A program made the position numbers and the translations under genes. DNA of 64,000 nucleotides from Gloeopeniophorella convolvens (taxonomy: Eukaryota > Basidiomycota > Agaricomycetes > Russulales), in assembly GCA_022496205.1 (NCBI GenBank), contig WTXD01000019.1, forward strand, positions 372,001 through 436,000. The letters run 5' to 3'. The notes below the pieces were generated by a model. The model did not search any database. It was not told the DNA's origin and was given only the letters and a program-made list of their open reading frames with translations. This document shows positions 1-12,600 of the stretch, one piece after another; the stretch's first letter is position 1, and each line of letters begins with the position of its first letter.

Positions 1-420
1 CACCCGCAGAGGAGTACAAGTTCTTCGTGGACAGCTTGATGGGCACGATCCGGTGCGTTGCACACCGCGCGCGCGTATGTATGTGTATGTGGGTTTACAT
101 CGGTGGCAGGAATGAGATCGCGAGCTGTGAGGAGGCGGCGTACCAGAGCCTGCCGCTGAAGGATGCAGCGACGCTGCTTTTCTTCAAGTCACAGTCGGAG
201 GTGCTGGAATTTGCCAAGCAGGTTCGTGGTGCAGTCCTAGCGCCTTGCCAAACACACCGCTCACCATCGGACGCGATCCTTCTAGCGGGGCTGGCAAGTC
301 AACTTGACAGAAGGGACCATCACGTTCTCTCAAAAGGGAGAGGAGAAGTTGGAGATACCAAAGGAGAAACTAATCGCCAACAACCTAGCATACGCGCGTG
401 AGCTCGAGCAGATCGTGTAG
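1..420 (+). CDS. RPN12: 26S proteasome regulatory subunit RPN12 (PSMD8), 3' end
   Basis: C-terminal part of the 19S lid subunit Rpn12/S14, which takes part in lid assembly and its joining to the base. The gene is cut by the left window edge. Three exons are visible: 1-52, 110-221 and 286-420, separated by introns 53-109 and 222-285, both GT..AG and both keeping frame. The translation contains the family hallmarks NEIASCEEAAYQSL, a PCI/winged-helix segment ending in SEVLEFAKQ, then GWQVNLTEGTITFSQKG and the conserved tail IANNLAYARELEQIV followed by TAG at 418-420. The exact C-terminal length matches what I know of the family. The gene converges tail-to-tail on the proteasome alpha subunit gene, with about 130 bp between their stop codons. 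Confidence 0.93.
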
Positions 421-551
421 TCACCGCCGTGTCATTTGTCCATATCCTGTAAAATAGATTCCCCTGCTAACTCGTGCATCGGAACGGAGAAGTGCTTTGG
501 GAATGCTGAGATGATTTTGACACAACTAGAATACACCGGGTTGAAGGTACA

Positions 552-1605
552 TCACTCAAAATTCTCTAATGCCTCCTTTGCTTTCCTGTCTGCTTCCTCG
601 AACAGGTCCTGCGGCACCGGTAGATGTCGGCCTTTGGTCTCATCGCCGATCCATGTCATCTCCAGCTCGAATTCCTTCTCCTTGGCATCGTCGTGCACAA
701 GGTGAATGCTGTTGCAAATTAACGTGCCGACAGATGTAGGCAACCACCAGATACTTACATTCGTGCAGCCTCAAAGACGGCTTCGCGAGTGGTCAGTTCA
801 GACAGCTTGAGCTTCTCGAGCTCAGTTTTGGCGAGCTGACGGCCCTTGCCAACAGCAGCACCGTGATATCCCTGCGAAAGAGGCGAGTGAGATGGTGCCG
901 AAAAATATGCCAATGCGCGTACATGAAATACACCGCTCGGCTCGATTACATAGATGGACGGGCCGTTCTTGTCGATGCAGCCGAGGATCGTGCTGCAGCC
1001 AAAAGGCCGCACGGAGGAGTAGAGGGTATATGCCTGGACATAGAGACCTAGACGGTCCGAGAGCGCCTGCGCATCGGGCGGTCAGTCGCTAGCCACACCG
1101 ACCGTGCGGCAACAGACCTTGAGAGTTGCAGGCTCGCGGTAATTGTCGCGGTAGTTTGCGGCCTCATCGCGCGCCTTGTTGGCGATCTGACGGCCATCGG
1201 CAAGGAGGCCAGAGCTTGCCTGATTGACTGTGAGAGGGGCCCAGTGCAGAAAGCAGGAGACGCACCAGACCGATGTGCTTGTCTATTGTCTGAATCCTGC
1301 GATTTGCTCCCGGTACGAGGAGCTTGGAATGGACTAGCTTCTCCACTGCCAGAACAACGCCATCCTTAACACGGAGACCGATGGCGGTTCTAATGATCAG
1401 AATCAGGACCACGATGTTAGCGCGCTGCATGCCAGGGTGCGTACCCGGAATTGTCTACTGCCTTACTGGCATACTCGATCTGAATGAAGCAGTGTGAGCA
1501 TGCCGCCTATGAAGGCCAACATGCGCAATGTATCACCTGGAAGATGCGGCCATCCGGAGAGTAGGTACTGGCGGAAAGATCGTAGCCCGTGCCGATGGAG
1601 GTCAT
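552..1605 (-). CDS. PRE10: Proteasome 20S alpha subunit (PRE10 / PSMA3 type)
   Basis: Subunit of the outer, non-catalytic alpha ring of the 20S core; its N-terminal tail helps form the gate. The start at 1603-1605 gives [20 protein letters not shown], the standard alpha-subunit N-terminus with the [16 protein letters not shown] signature. Later exons supply [80 protein letters not shown] and the acidic-helix tail. Paralogue choice rests on the SSVRPFGCS and [10 protein letters not shown] segments, which fit PSMA3/Pre10 better than other alpha subunits. The gene has several short introns and stops at 552-554. It is head-to-head with NUP82 across 164 bp and tail-to-tail with RPN12, so two proteasome genes are direct neighbours. 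Confidence 0.92.
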
Positions 1606-1769
1606 AACTGGAGAGAGATGCAGCGACGGCTGGACGCGCAAGCCTCGCAGACGCGTCGTATCAGCCGTGGGAAAATAACCACCGAGCGGGCGGGATTCCG
1701 GACCGGGTATCGAGTGTACGACACGAGCGGAGCGTGTTGTAGTTTCGCGCACTCTCGCGCACTGTTGCA
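1606..1769. promoter_or_regulatory. Bidirectional promoter, PRE10 / NUP82
   Basis: Only 164 bp separate the two divergent start codons, so both promoters must lie here. An ACGCGT (MCB-like) hexamer is visible at 1651-1656, and TTTCGCGC followed by a second CTCGCGC lies just before the NUP82 start. No clear TATA box is seen. Function of these motifs is inference. Confidence 0.5.
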
Positions 1770-4693
1770 ATGGACGCGTCTGACTACTCGGACGACTGGG
1801 CCACCCTCCTCAGGGACCACCCTATCTTCTCTCCTCCATCAGATACCCACAGGTCTAATCAGCTTGAGCTCTCAACCAGCTCGCTCCCCGACTTCACCCA
1901 GCTCGACCCACAGAATGACTCTACCACGCCGTCGGGAAGGCGCCAGACTATGGTCCTCAAGGACGCCGACCTCATCGTGGCAGTTGGGAAGGAGATACGG
2001 GCTACATCCCTAGGCGACACAAAGCTCAGCAAGAGCGCGCGCAAGACATACAAGGTACGTTCCACTTTGGCCACATACACCCTCAGTGCCTGATCCACTC
2101 CTATAGACCTTGCACACACCGAACGTTCAGTTCGACATCCACCAACTAAGCCTGAACCCCACCGGAAAGCTGCTTGCTGTGGCGGGTGCTTTCCAGGTTG
2201 CGATCGTGGTGTTACCCCGACCGGGTTTCATGCGTCTTGTTCCGGCGACCATTGACTGCAAGTGCGTGTTGCCACCGCGTTATTTCAGCGTATTCGTTTT
2301 GACGCGTTTCCCAGGTCTATCCAAGTGGGACAGTACTTCCACGCCTCTGCCACTTCGGCGCCGATAGCCAAGATTGAATGGCATCCATGGGGCGAGGCAG
2401 GTTCGACGCTCATGGTAATGACTGTGGATGGAAAGCTTCGGTGAGGGCATCCACATCTTTGTCACAGCGTCAATCCATTTGACGCATGGTTCAGCGAGTA
2501 TGACATCTCGGTAGATACGGAAGAGCCTGTACAAGTTGTTTCCTTCGTTCCTGAGCGCAGAGCATCCAGAACTTTCAACGCATTTGACACCTCCGAACGT
2601 GAAGTCGCGTCGTTTGCACTCGGGAAAGGAAAGGCGGACTGGGGTCCTTTGACAATCTATGCTGCCATGAAGAGCGGAGACGTATATGCGGTCTCTCCGT
2701 ACATGCCGGTGAACGCGTGAGTACCCTGGCATTCTAGTTCCACGCCGTCTCATTGTCGATTCCAGATCAATACCTTCGTCATACATACACGCACTCGAAT
2801 GCTTTGTTGCGGCAAAGCAAGAGTACCTTGCCCAGAATCCCTCCTCCGCTTCCCAGTCACTCTCAACAACCTATGCCTACCAACACAAATACATTAGTGC
2901 ACTCCTAAAGCAGCTTCCTCCAGGGACCGTTTTCCCGGCTGCATCCCGTTCTGTACTCGTCCACCCCCCAACAACAATGAAGACGCCTCCCTTGCGACAA
3001 GGACCATTCCTTCTGCAACCATCGCCACTGGCACTCGAGGGGAGTGAGGGTGGTGATGCCACTGACATCATTTACCTGGCGTTCAATGAGGACGGGGAGA
3101 ATGATGATGGCGAGACAGAACGGTTAGGGCTACTTCTAGTAGTCGCGCAAGATGGCAGGGTCGATGTCTGTCTTGATGTCGACAAAGTAGAGGCTCGCTG
3201 GGAAAGTCGACAAGTCAGTATAAGGTTGTCCACGTGTTCACGGTTGTTCTGACCATAATTTCAGTCCAGCGCAGAGCTACCTATGTTGGCGGTGTACGAG
3301 ATCATTGACCTGGGCTTGATCAAGATACTATCAACAACTCAGCCGGCTTCCCTCAACCTGCTGCAAGCGAACTACCCCACCTTCCTCGCAGACCCAATCC
3401 ATGATGATACTGTCTACGTATATCATGGGTTTGGCGTGCACGCCGTTCACCTCCGCGAAATGTTGCGCAATCTCGGGGATGCAGTTCGCTCTGAAGGGAC
3501 CGATAATGCTCTCATAAGCGCTCTGCGCAACCCGGTCTCTGCGGACGTGCAGCACATCGTAACAACGTTCTCTGTAGAGAAGAAGTAAGCACCGCGCTTC
3601 TATCCTGGCGTCATCTCACTAATTGTATGCAGGGCGTCCAACCCAATCATCTCGGTCGTGGTGCCAAACGACGTCTACCTGAGTTACAGCATATTCATTC
3701 TCACCTCGTCCATGCGCGTCGTCTCCTTCTCCCTCAACATGCGGTCCGGCTCGCCCGCGCCCAAAGACGAACCGCAGAGCCAAACCGTGTCCGAGGATCG
3801 GCTGCTCAAGCCCGCCGACAGCCCACCTGCATACATCTCGCTCCTCGGCACGAAGCCCTGGGACCTCCCCGCCGAACACCGCCCAACCGGCCTGCCCGCA
3901 ACCGCGCGCCTCGCGACACCCGACACGAAAGACTTCCGCATCACGCCGGACACATTGCGCTTCCTCGGGACCAAGGTCGACGAGATCACCGAGCACATCC
4001 ACGCCGTCGAGTCTGCGTACTTCCACACGAACACGCGCGCCGACCTGCAGCGCGAGGAGCTCAAGCGGCAGGGCGCCAAAGTGGCCGAGGCGCGCGCGCT
4101 GCTCGGCGAGCTGCGCGGCGCGCGCCAGGACAAGCTCGAGGCGCGTACGCGCGCCGTGCAGGACGGCCAGCGCGCGCTGCTCGCGCGGCTGGACCGCGTG
4201 CTGGCGGAGCTCATGAAGCGCGCGAACCCGACGCTGAGCGACCACGAGACAAAGTGGTTTGACGAGCTGGGCCGCATGCGCGAGCAGGTGCTCGGCGCTG
4301 GCAGGTATGACGAGGCGGCGCTCCGTGCGCGCCTGCAGGCGGTGAGTCCCTTTCGCACCTTTGGTTTGCGTGGTTCTGACGTGGTCATTCAACCGCTAGC
4401 TGAAGCGAGAGTACGGCCGACTGATGCCGCACCTCAAGGCGTTGAGTGAGAGGGAGCTGGCGCAGGCAAAGAGCTTGCAGGAGAAGAACCAGGGCCTCGG
4501 GGTTTCGCAGGCGTTTCAATTTGGGCAGCAGTTCAACAAAGAGTACGTCCTCTCCTCCCCACATGCACGCGCGCCCTGCTCATCCCTCGATCGCAGACGC
4601 ACAAAACTGCAGAAATTGCAGACAGACTTGCTTACTCTGGCTTCGAAGCTGGAAATGCCGCTAAGCAAGCCTCCCACTTTGCAGAGCTCGTGA
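1770..4693 (+). CDS. NUP82: Nucleoporin NUP82 / NUP88 homologue
   Basis: Scaffold nucleoporin of the cytoplasmic face of the nuclear pore, where it anchors the mRNA-export platform (Nup159/Nsp1 in yeast). It starts at 1770 ([10 protein letters not shown]). Confirmed splices are exon 1770-2054, intron 2055-2106, then intron 2262-2314, each keeping frame; further introns follow near 2441, 2718, 3213, 3586, 4340 and 4540. The N-terminal two thirds form the beta-propeller: [65 protein letters not shown] and [17 protein letters not shown]. The C-terminal third is strongly helical ([18 protein letters not shown] and similar), the coiled-coil used for complex assembly. It ends at a TGA at 4691-4693. 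The exon from about 3640 to 4340 is much richer in GC than the rest, which also opens long shadow frames on both strands there. Confidence 0.85.
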
Positions 4694-5987
4694 ACATCGC
4701 TACATGTCATCGCATCCATCAGTCTTGCTATGTATAACCGTCATGTGTAATTATCGTAGTAAATGAACAAGAGATGAAAGAGATGAGGGTGGTGTAGAGG
4801 TATAGTTTTAGAGGCGTAAACCTCTCCAAAAACTTCCTCTGGCTCCGCACCGTCATGTGGGTCCCAGTATTGCGTGAATGGAACATGATTGAAGGTGTGA
4901 TCCAGTCTGACGAGGCGTCGTCACGCGCCTGCTGTCATGACCGGGCCGACGACGATAAATCCGGGTTTGCTGGTTTTGCTGATGCCTTCTGATAATCTTG
5001 CCCCGGGATCTTACAGCCGATTTCAATAGCATTGGCCCCGCGTTGACGTCCGTTCAGAACGAGCTCGTGTTCCGGCGGAGATCAAAGTCCATCACAGCAG
5101 CAGCATTTGTCCAATCACGCTTGTGCGTAGTTGTGCGTGTGTCTGCTGGCTGAGCACGGCAACTCAAAATGAGCGCGCTTACGGGCGGAACCTTCCATCT
5201 TGGGCCGCGCGGGTATCAAACACCTGTTCTGAATGAATGTCAACGCGGGACTATGGTTAACCGGGATATGCACAGGACCAGGATATGCACACCTTGGAGT
5301 AGTTGACTTCATGCGCAACAATGGCTACATAGAATCTCTCGATATTTTTACAGAAGGAAAATATAGATCCATTCTACATGCTTGTCAAGTTTGAAGTCGA
5401 TTGAGTGGCTGGACGATAATAGAGAAATCGGTAGTTCTGGGACACTGATGTGCATAACCATCAATCCTCCAGGAACATGGGAACCAGTCACTTATATACC
5501 ATGAAACAATATGCACGACAACACCAATATCTACCACACCTCCTATTTTTGTGTTATTTACATGGGCAGAACATGTGCGAGAGCCTTTCCTCCGGAGGGG
5601 ATGACAGAGGGGATTCAAGCTCCACCGCCGGAGCGCGTGAACACCACATTGCGGTGGGTTCTGGTCCACGATAAGATTGGATTTATGATCCCGGCAAGCG
5701 TGACAATCCGTGACAAGCGCATACTCCTTGCGGGCACTTTTCTTTTGGCTTTGGCTTCATCCTGGCACGCTCAGATCTCAATAAATAGGGTTAGAACTTT
5801 GTAGGTACATAGAGAACAGGTGAAGGAATGTATGCTAGAAGTTTCAAGGGGTTTCATGCGGAATAAACCCAAGAAGACCAGGAGATGCACATTTGTGTAC
5901 ATGTCCCGGTTGGCCATAGTAATCGGTTATAAACCCTGACCCCAACTTTGCGACAAGACCGTTTACCGACCGATTACCGATCATCGG
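4694..5987. other. Intergenic, convergent 3' flanks of NUP82 and the MFS gene
   Basis: About 1.3 kb without a recognisable gene. Short open frames show no family motif and no splice-supported extension. Composition is more AT-rich than the flanking coding DNA. I see no repeat or RNA gene. Confidence 0.5.
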
Positions 5988-8153
5988 CTACCGCGTGAGA
6001 CTGCTGCGCGCGCGCCATGCCTCGCCTCGGTACCAGAGGAAAATGGGGAACGGAATGCCCAGAACGATCGCGAGCCCCGCAAGGAGCGAATTGCCTCCCC
6101 CGTTGCCCAGTGCATGGAACATTTGCGAGCCGAACAGTGGAAACGCGAAGCCCAACGTGGACCGGGCGACCTGCGCGACGCGGTCAGCACGAAAGGCAAC
6201 CCGCGCAAAGAGGATACATGACACGTACCGATGCGGCAGAGAGCGCAGAAGCGGCGTATGCAAACGCGTCCACGAGGTAGAGCTGGATTGGCAGGCTGCG
6301 CAGGAGTGAGCACTCGTGACACCAGCTTCCTCAAGTACGTACAAAACAGCCATCATGCCGAAACCGAAGATGCCAGTGCCGATGATGGGCATGATCCAGT
6401 GGATCGCAGCTTGGGCAGACCACCCGTACCAGCTGAGTGAGCAGAAGACCCCGATCAACAATCAATTACAGGCCTTTAAGTTGGGCCGGATCTGCCGACG
6501 CACAAGAGCCCAATGGGGACAAAGAGGGAGCCAAAGATAAGCGCCGGGACGCGCATTTCAGGCGTTCCTTTGCCGTTATTGCGTGCGATGAGCTAGCCGG
6601 GCAATCAGCGATGTCGGACAGTCGACGACGTCCAGAAACAACAGCGACGTACGGCGAGATAGACCTTGTCTCCGTATCGACCTCCCAGGATCGTCGCAAG
6701 TATGAAGCCGAATCCTAGACCAAGGTACGCCAGGCCGGCCACGCCGGGAGAGAAATGGTATGTGCCGGCGAATAAATCTACCAGCCGTTAGTTTGAAAAG
6801 CTAAGCTCCAGTTAAACGACCATACCGGGGAAGGTGGCGAACATCAAGTAGTAGATGCCTATAGCACGTCAGATGGACCGAGGGAGGCACAGCTTGGGGG
6901 ATAGGTACGAACCGTAAGTCCTGATATCGTTAGTCAGTAATAATAATCCGCACGCTGTCAGGAGGGGACTCACAAAGCCATATAAGCGCTAAGCACAAAG
7001 CAGATGAAGCTCCTCGTCAACAAAATGAACGGCCGCTGCAGGTTGATGAGCAAGTGCCGCAGGTTGTTCTGGTCATGAGCCTGGGCGAGGTGATGATGCT
7101 TCTTCAGCCCTTCCTCTGGACTCATGTTCTTTGCGAGACGCAGGCGTATCACGGGGCCGTAGGTCTCGCGGAGAAACGGTATACCGACGACAGATGCAAA
7201 CCCAGCGATGCCGGAGATGAGGATGAAGATGTACTTCCATCCCACAGTCTCAGCGATGAATCCACCCATGGCCGGGCCTACTACAGGGCCTGGATGCGTG
7301 TGTGAGGTCAGAGGAAGCACACGCGACCCACACAGGGATCTAAAGCTGCTCACCGATGAGAGGGCCCAGGGTGAACATTGCCATAGCTGATGCCCGGTCC
7401 TCGGCAGCGAACATGTCTCCGACGACGCCGCCGCCCACTGCAATGGGGGCGCCACCTACCCATCCACCTTGTAAGGCGTCTTCAGATCGCGCACATCGAG
7501 GATTCATGCAAAACGTACAGAGAAACCGGAATCCGATAAGGGCATTTTTTGACGGCGCGAATGCGCACCCTAGATTGAAACCCACGAATAGTATATTATT
7601 TATGTGGAGGACCTAAGGAGATAAATAAGGATCAACGATCTAGACTGAAGTAGGGGCAGCACTTACCCATTTCCTGCCATACATTTCTGACAGAGGCGCA
7701 TAGACCAGCGGGCTGATGGCAAATGCAAGCAAAAAAATTGACAGAGTCATCGCGGTGATTGTCTCGCTCGTGATGTGAAATCTTTCCGCGATGTATGGCA
7801 AAGCAGGGGCCATCATCGAGCTGCCCAACGGTGGGACGAAGGTATACAATGAAACCTATGGAAAAGCAGGGTCATTCCGTGGGGGGGGGGCAAGTCAGAC
7901 GTGTGGAGGGACTCACTATACAGGCGGACAGCATTTTCTTTCCAGTGGACCAGTTGCGCGGGTTGCGGGGATCGTGAGCCCAGTCCTCTTCGGCGCTTTC
8001 AAATATCTCTTCCCGCTTATCCGTGGGCAGGTCGGATTCACCTTCGCCCGGGGCCGGCTCAGGTCCACGAACGGACCTCTTTTCATCGGCGACGGAATCA
8101 GTTTGCACTGTCGGTGGCGATGGACTACGGCTTGCGGGAGAGTCGACGGCCAT
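5988..8153 (-). CDS. MFS multidrug:H+ antiporter (DHA1-like)
   Basis: Predicted plasma-membrane proton antiporter of the 12-helix DHA1 drug-resistance group. The start at 8151-8153 gives a hydrophilic, Ser/Pro/Asp-rich N-terminal tail leading into NPRNWSTGKKMLSACI, the typical entry to helix 1. The first intron has its G10 tract near the donor and joins to GFIVYTFVPPLGSSMMAPAL. Motif A-like PLSEMYGRKW follows helix 2. GWVGGAPIAVGGGVVGDMF and GPVVGPAMGGFIAETVGWKYIF cover helices 4-6 with the antiporter-type G-rich motif C. The last exon carries FGFGMMAVLYVLEEA and LGIPFPIFLWYRGEAWRARS, the normal C-terminal helix with its basic cytosolic end; the stop is at 5988-5990. There are several short introns and no disruption is evident. 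The substrate cannot be read from sequence. Confidence 0.85.
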
Positions 8154-9681
8154 TGGTCACGAGAAGGGGGGGCCCTGGCGAGAAACACCATCGTGGGCGA
8201 AGCTGGCGAGTTTTATACGGTCAGTGCCCGCGATGACAAGAACGAACCATGGTCATTTGTTCATATGAGCCGGCGGTAACACCATACAAGACCACATTTA
8301 TTCGCCGACCCACTCCAACCAGTAGCTTATGCGCATAACGTGTCACGCGCTCGTCGGAGGGCACTCCGATCTCCCACCCCACTGGACTCGGATAGATTTT
8401 CAGGGCAGTACGATTGCGAAATTGCCTTGCTTGCAAGGTGCTTCTCAAGTTCTCCCCCCCATGATTACCTCGGGCGCCTAGTCCTTTTTCCTTTTACAGG
8501 CAAAATCTTCCATCACCCACGACTCCACTTCCCCTTCGCTGCTGCCCTCTGCTTGTAACTTCCGTTAGGGACCGCTGTCCGCACAATGAACTCACGTCTC
8601 TTGTGTGCTTCCCCACTGTATTTTGGTCCCCTCACTTACACGACTCAATTGTTCATCCGCATCCTGTCAGTTCTCGTCGATAGGTTGCATCAGAGCACCT
8701 TCGCCAAAACCGCACAACATCCTGTTGCTCTCCCTCTCCGAGCTTCGAGACGCACAGTGCGTCAAAACGCCACCGCGATTCGCCTCGCGCGACCCGGTGC
8801 CGGGTTACAACAATACTGGCGCACGCGCGCGGCAAAATTCGCTGTGTGATGCAACCACGACGTCACGCAGCGACGCGCGCCTCTAAGTGCAGTCGCCGCC
8901 GCACGATTCTGTGGATGGACAGAGCGATCACACCCCTTTATCGCGCTGGCCCTTCAGTTTGCCACGACCCCGCGCCGTGACCCCCATCGCACGGTCTCGT
9001 CCCGAATCAAGGCGACCCGACTGCGCCGCCGCTGCGAGTTCCTTCGCGCAGTGACGCGGCCGCAACGCGGCGTGCCAACGCGCGCCCCTCCGCTCCCCCG
9101 CCGTGTTCGTCAGAACACGGCCTCACTTCCTTGAACGACACCGGTAATATCGACACCCTACCCAACCCACCGCTCCCGCTATTACGCCGCCGCGCCTGCG
9201 GCGTCTCGCACACCGTTGAGTGCTGCATCGAACCGCCACGACGATATTTCGCGCGCCAAGCCGACTTCATGGGCCCAAGCAACGACGGCCGCACCCTAAT
9301 ACTCGCTGCTGCCGTGCCGTGATAAGCGTGGCCACGCCAACAACTCGAGCCCGAGTGCCGGCGATGGCACGCCAGTGCGCGCCGCCGTGCCACTGATATC
9401 GCTGTCGCTGTCCCATGCCGACACAGTTCGGGACTGGCGGGTAATGCGTAGTGCCAAGACTGTACCTTATGTAGCTTCTCAAAATAAGACATCATTGTCA
9501 ACCAATACCATGCGCGGCAGCGCACCACGCACACGCCAGTGAGATCAACATACACATGAGCCAACACAAACACGAGCAGCTTTGCAAGCAACGGCACCTG
9601 CCGCCGCAGACGGCCCTTCTCGAGTAGAGTAGCGCAGCACAAATACGTAAGTACATGAGGAAACACTCCGGGCTGGACGAA
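8154..9681. other. Intergenic, MFS upstream region and PRP5 3' flank
   Basis: About 1.5 kb with no gene I can support. The part from about 8700 to 9450 is rich in CG dinucleotides (GCGCGC-type runs) and differs from the AT-richer DNA at 8280-8650. A 219-codon minus frame at 9007-9666 has no recognisable motif and looks like a by-product of this composition. The MFS promoter should lie in the first few hundred bases. Confidence 0.45.
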
Positions 9682-12600
9682 TCACACAACACTGTAGCGT
9701 CCAGATGGTGCCGAGGGGTTGCGCATTTCTGCTTGGAGCGCTGCAGCAGAGGCCTCGATGAGCAGGCGCTTGATCTCGCGCACGGCGTTTTCCACCTGCA
9801 ATGCGATTATTGGGTGGATCAGCTAAAGTAAAGGATTTCCAGCGTACCCGGAACTCCTCGTTTGACTCGATGAGAAGGTGAAGTTTGGGCGGACCGTCTG
9901 CCGGAGGTTCCTTTCCTGGCTCGTAGTAGATACCTAGCGGGGAAGTTGTCAGCTGCTGCTCTACACTAGAACGCCCAGTAGAGAGCTTACCCTTGTTCGT
10001 CACTGATGCGCCGGTCATATCGATAAGCTAGGAAACATGCATTCGTGAGTCGCCGTTCCCCACACCGAACGTTGATCCCAAGACATACCTGAACCATGGT
10101 CTCTTTGTTCGTGACCCTCCACCTGGCCTTCTGAGGATAGTCATTGATGGGCACGATGGCATGGAAATCGGTTGCGTCGGGGTTGACTTTCCGGCTGACA
10201 TCTTCTGCTTGTAGCTGAGCCTGGAGGGCCAGCTTCGACGCACGTAGCTGCGCGTTCAGCTTCGCTACGACGCTGAGAGCTTGCTTGTGCGCAGGGCTGT
10301 CCTTGTTGGCACGAGCGGCGGCTTCTTCTGCAGCACGGAGCGACGACTGCATCTTTTCTTCCTCTTTCGCATGCGCAAGACGACGAGCAGCGGCAGCGGC
10401 ACCAGCGACTCCGAGTAGGCCCTTGGAGGTATCGGGGGCGGGACCACGTCTGATCTCCACCTTGAAGTTGCCGAAGGTCATGTCATCAGTGGTCTCCTTC
10501 TTCTCGGTTGTGGCTTCAGCCTTCTCCTCTTCTGGTTCGCCGTAAGCTTTGCGCTCCGCCCGTTCGCGAGCGTCGCGTTCTTTTTCGAGCTTGTCCAGAC
10601 CTTTCCCTCCAAAACCGGATCCCGCTGCTTGAGCCTTACCGGCTTTGACCTTCTCGAGGAAACCTACGAGAATGTGGTCGACAACTAAACTTCAAAACGC
10701 GATACAAATTGCTCACCATTGGCGAGTTCCTCTAGGTCAGAAGGCACGGTGGCATTGCTAGCCTTCAGGGCCCGGAAAAGGTCAACCGAATACCGGTCCT
10801 GTTCGGGCGTGATGAACGTGATACACGTGCCCTTGTTACCAGCTCGCCCAGTGCGGCCAGCGCGGTGGACGTAGTCCTCCATGTGATTGGGCGCGTCGTA
10901 GTTGATGACTAGCTTCAGCTGCTTGACATCCAGACCTCGAGCAGCGACTGAGGTGGCAATGACAATGGGGACAACACCGGCCTTGAAGTCCGATATCGTA
11001 GTGTCACGGTCAACCTGATCCTTCCCGCCATGCAAGGACATAGCGAGATAGCTCTTGCGGAGCAGCTCGCGAAGCAAGTTGTCAGCAGCTTCTTGACGAT
11101 CCACAAAGATGAGCGTCCGCGCCTCGGGATCCTCGTTGTACATCTGGCCCAAGATCTCCAGAAGACGATTGAACTTCGTGTCTTCCGCGCGAACTTCCAC
11201 TATCTGGTCGATCTCAGCTGCGACCACAGACCTGCCGCCGACGGTAATTTCCAGGGGCTTTTTCAAGATCTTCCGTGCTAGAGAGTCCATTTGCTTCGGG
11301 AAAGTTGCCGAAAAGAGAAGCGTTTGGCGGTCGGGACGGATGTTGTTAACTATCTTCATCACTTGTGGCTCGAAGCCCATGTCAAACATACGGTCCGCCT
11401 CGTCAAGGACAAGATAGGTGACTCGCTTGAGGTTGGTGACGCGACCAGAGTTAGCAGTGAGTAGATCAATCATTCGGCCTGGGGTGCAGACGATGATTTC
11501 GGCGCCTTTCTTCATGTCTGCGATCTGGTCCTTGATTGGCGAACCTCCATATGCGCAAACGGCCTGATGAGATCGATATTAGCAGTTTGAACGTCAAGAG
11601 AACAGCTTCTCACTCACGCGTAAGTTCAATACTTTCAAGAAAGGTTTGCAGTCTCTGTAAATCTGGACCGCCAGCTCGCGCGTCGGTGTCATGATGATGG
11701 CCATTGGTCCTTCCATCTGCTCAAGAGGACGCTGATCCTTGATGTGGCGGAATACGGGTAGAAGGAACGCGATAGTCTTCCCAGAACCTGTCTTGGCAAC
11801 GCCAATGACATCACGACCTGACATGATGGCAGGAATGGCTTGCGCCTGAATGGAAGTTGGTGCCGTGTAGTTCAGCCGTTTGATGGCCTCCAAGCTGAGA
11901 AGGCAGTCAGCGTGAAGTGCGACACGAGCTCAGAAAGACGTACACGCTAGCGTGAAGCCCGAAGTGACTCCACTTGGTCACTGGTCGTGGGCAGTCAACA
12001 CCACGAATCTTGATGCTATCCAGCTCAAGCCGAAGCAGATCGGCGTCTTCGTCAGTCATCGCCGCGACCTCGGGTGGAGGAACGTAGAACTCCTTGCGGA
12101 AAGGCTCATATTTGATCTTGTTGTGGTCCACAGCAGCCAGGTCCTTCTTCCTCGCCTTCTTCGCAGCAAGGGCCAGGATGTCTTCAGGATTGAGGTCGGT
12201 GGCGTCCAGCTCATCTTCTGCTTCTCCCTCTCCATCATCATCATCTGCACCGGCTTCGTTCATCCTGTCGTCTAGTCGCTCACTCAAACGACCAGAGCCT
12301 ACCATCTTCTTGAGATCCTCCGCATTTACCTTCTTTACTTCATCTTTGACACCGGCCATGAAAGCGTCGAGGGGGTCTGCGTCGTCATCCTCGTCCACGT
12401 CCATTGAGTCCTGGGTTTTAGTTTTGGCCTTTGCCTCTGCGTCAAGCTTATCTTCATCCTCGTCGTCATCGTCAACCTCGAGGTCACCAATGGTGGATTG
12501 TCCATCTGCCATGGTCATGTCGACTGCGGGCATGTCTCCGAGCGTCTCCAATTGACGCTTAGTCTCGATAGAGTCGTCCATAGAAGAAGCGGCCTTGTTA

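Noticed and set aside
3619..4392. Long frames on both strands opposite NUP82
   Set aside because: GC-rich coding DNA of NUP82 opens mirror frames; their products are Ala/Arg/Val-rich with no motif.
7881..7890. G10 tract as a possible frameshift in the MFS gene
   Set aside because: It lies in the first intron, so length errors would not alter the protein.
9007..9666. 219-codon minus frame
   Set aside because: No recognisable motif, no splice support, sits in CG-rich DNA that opens frames by chance.
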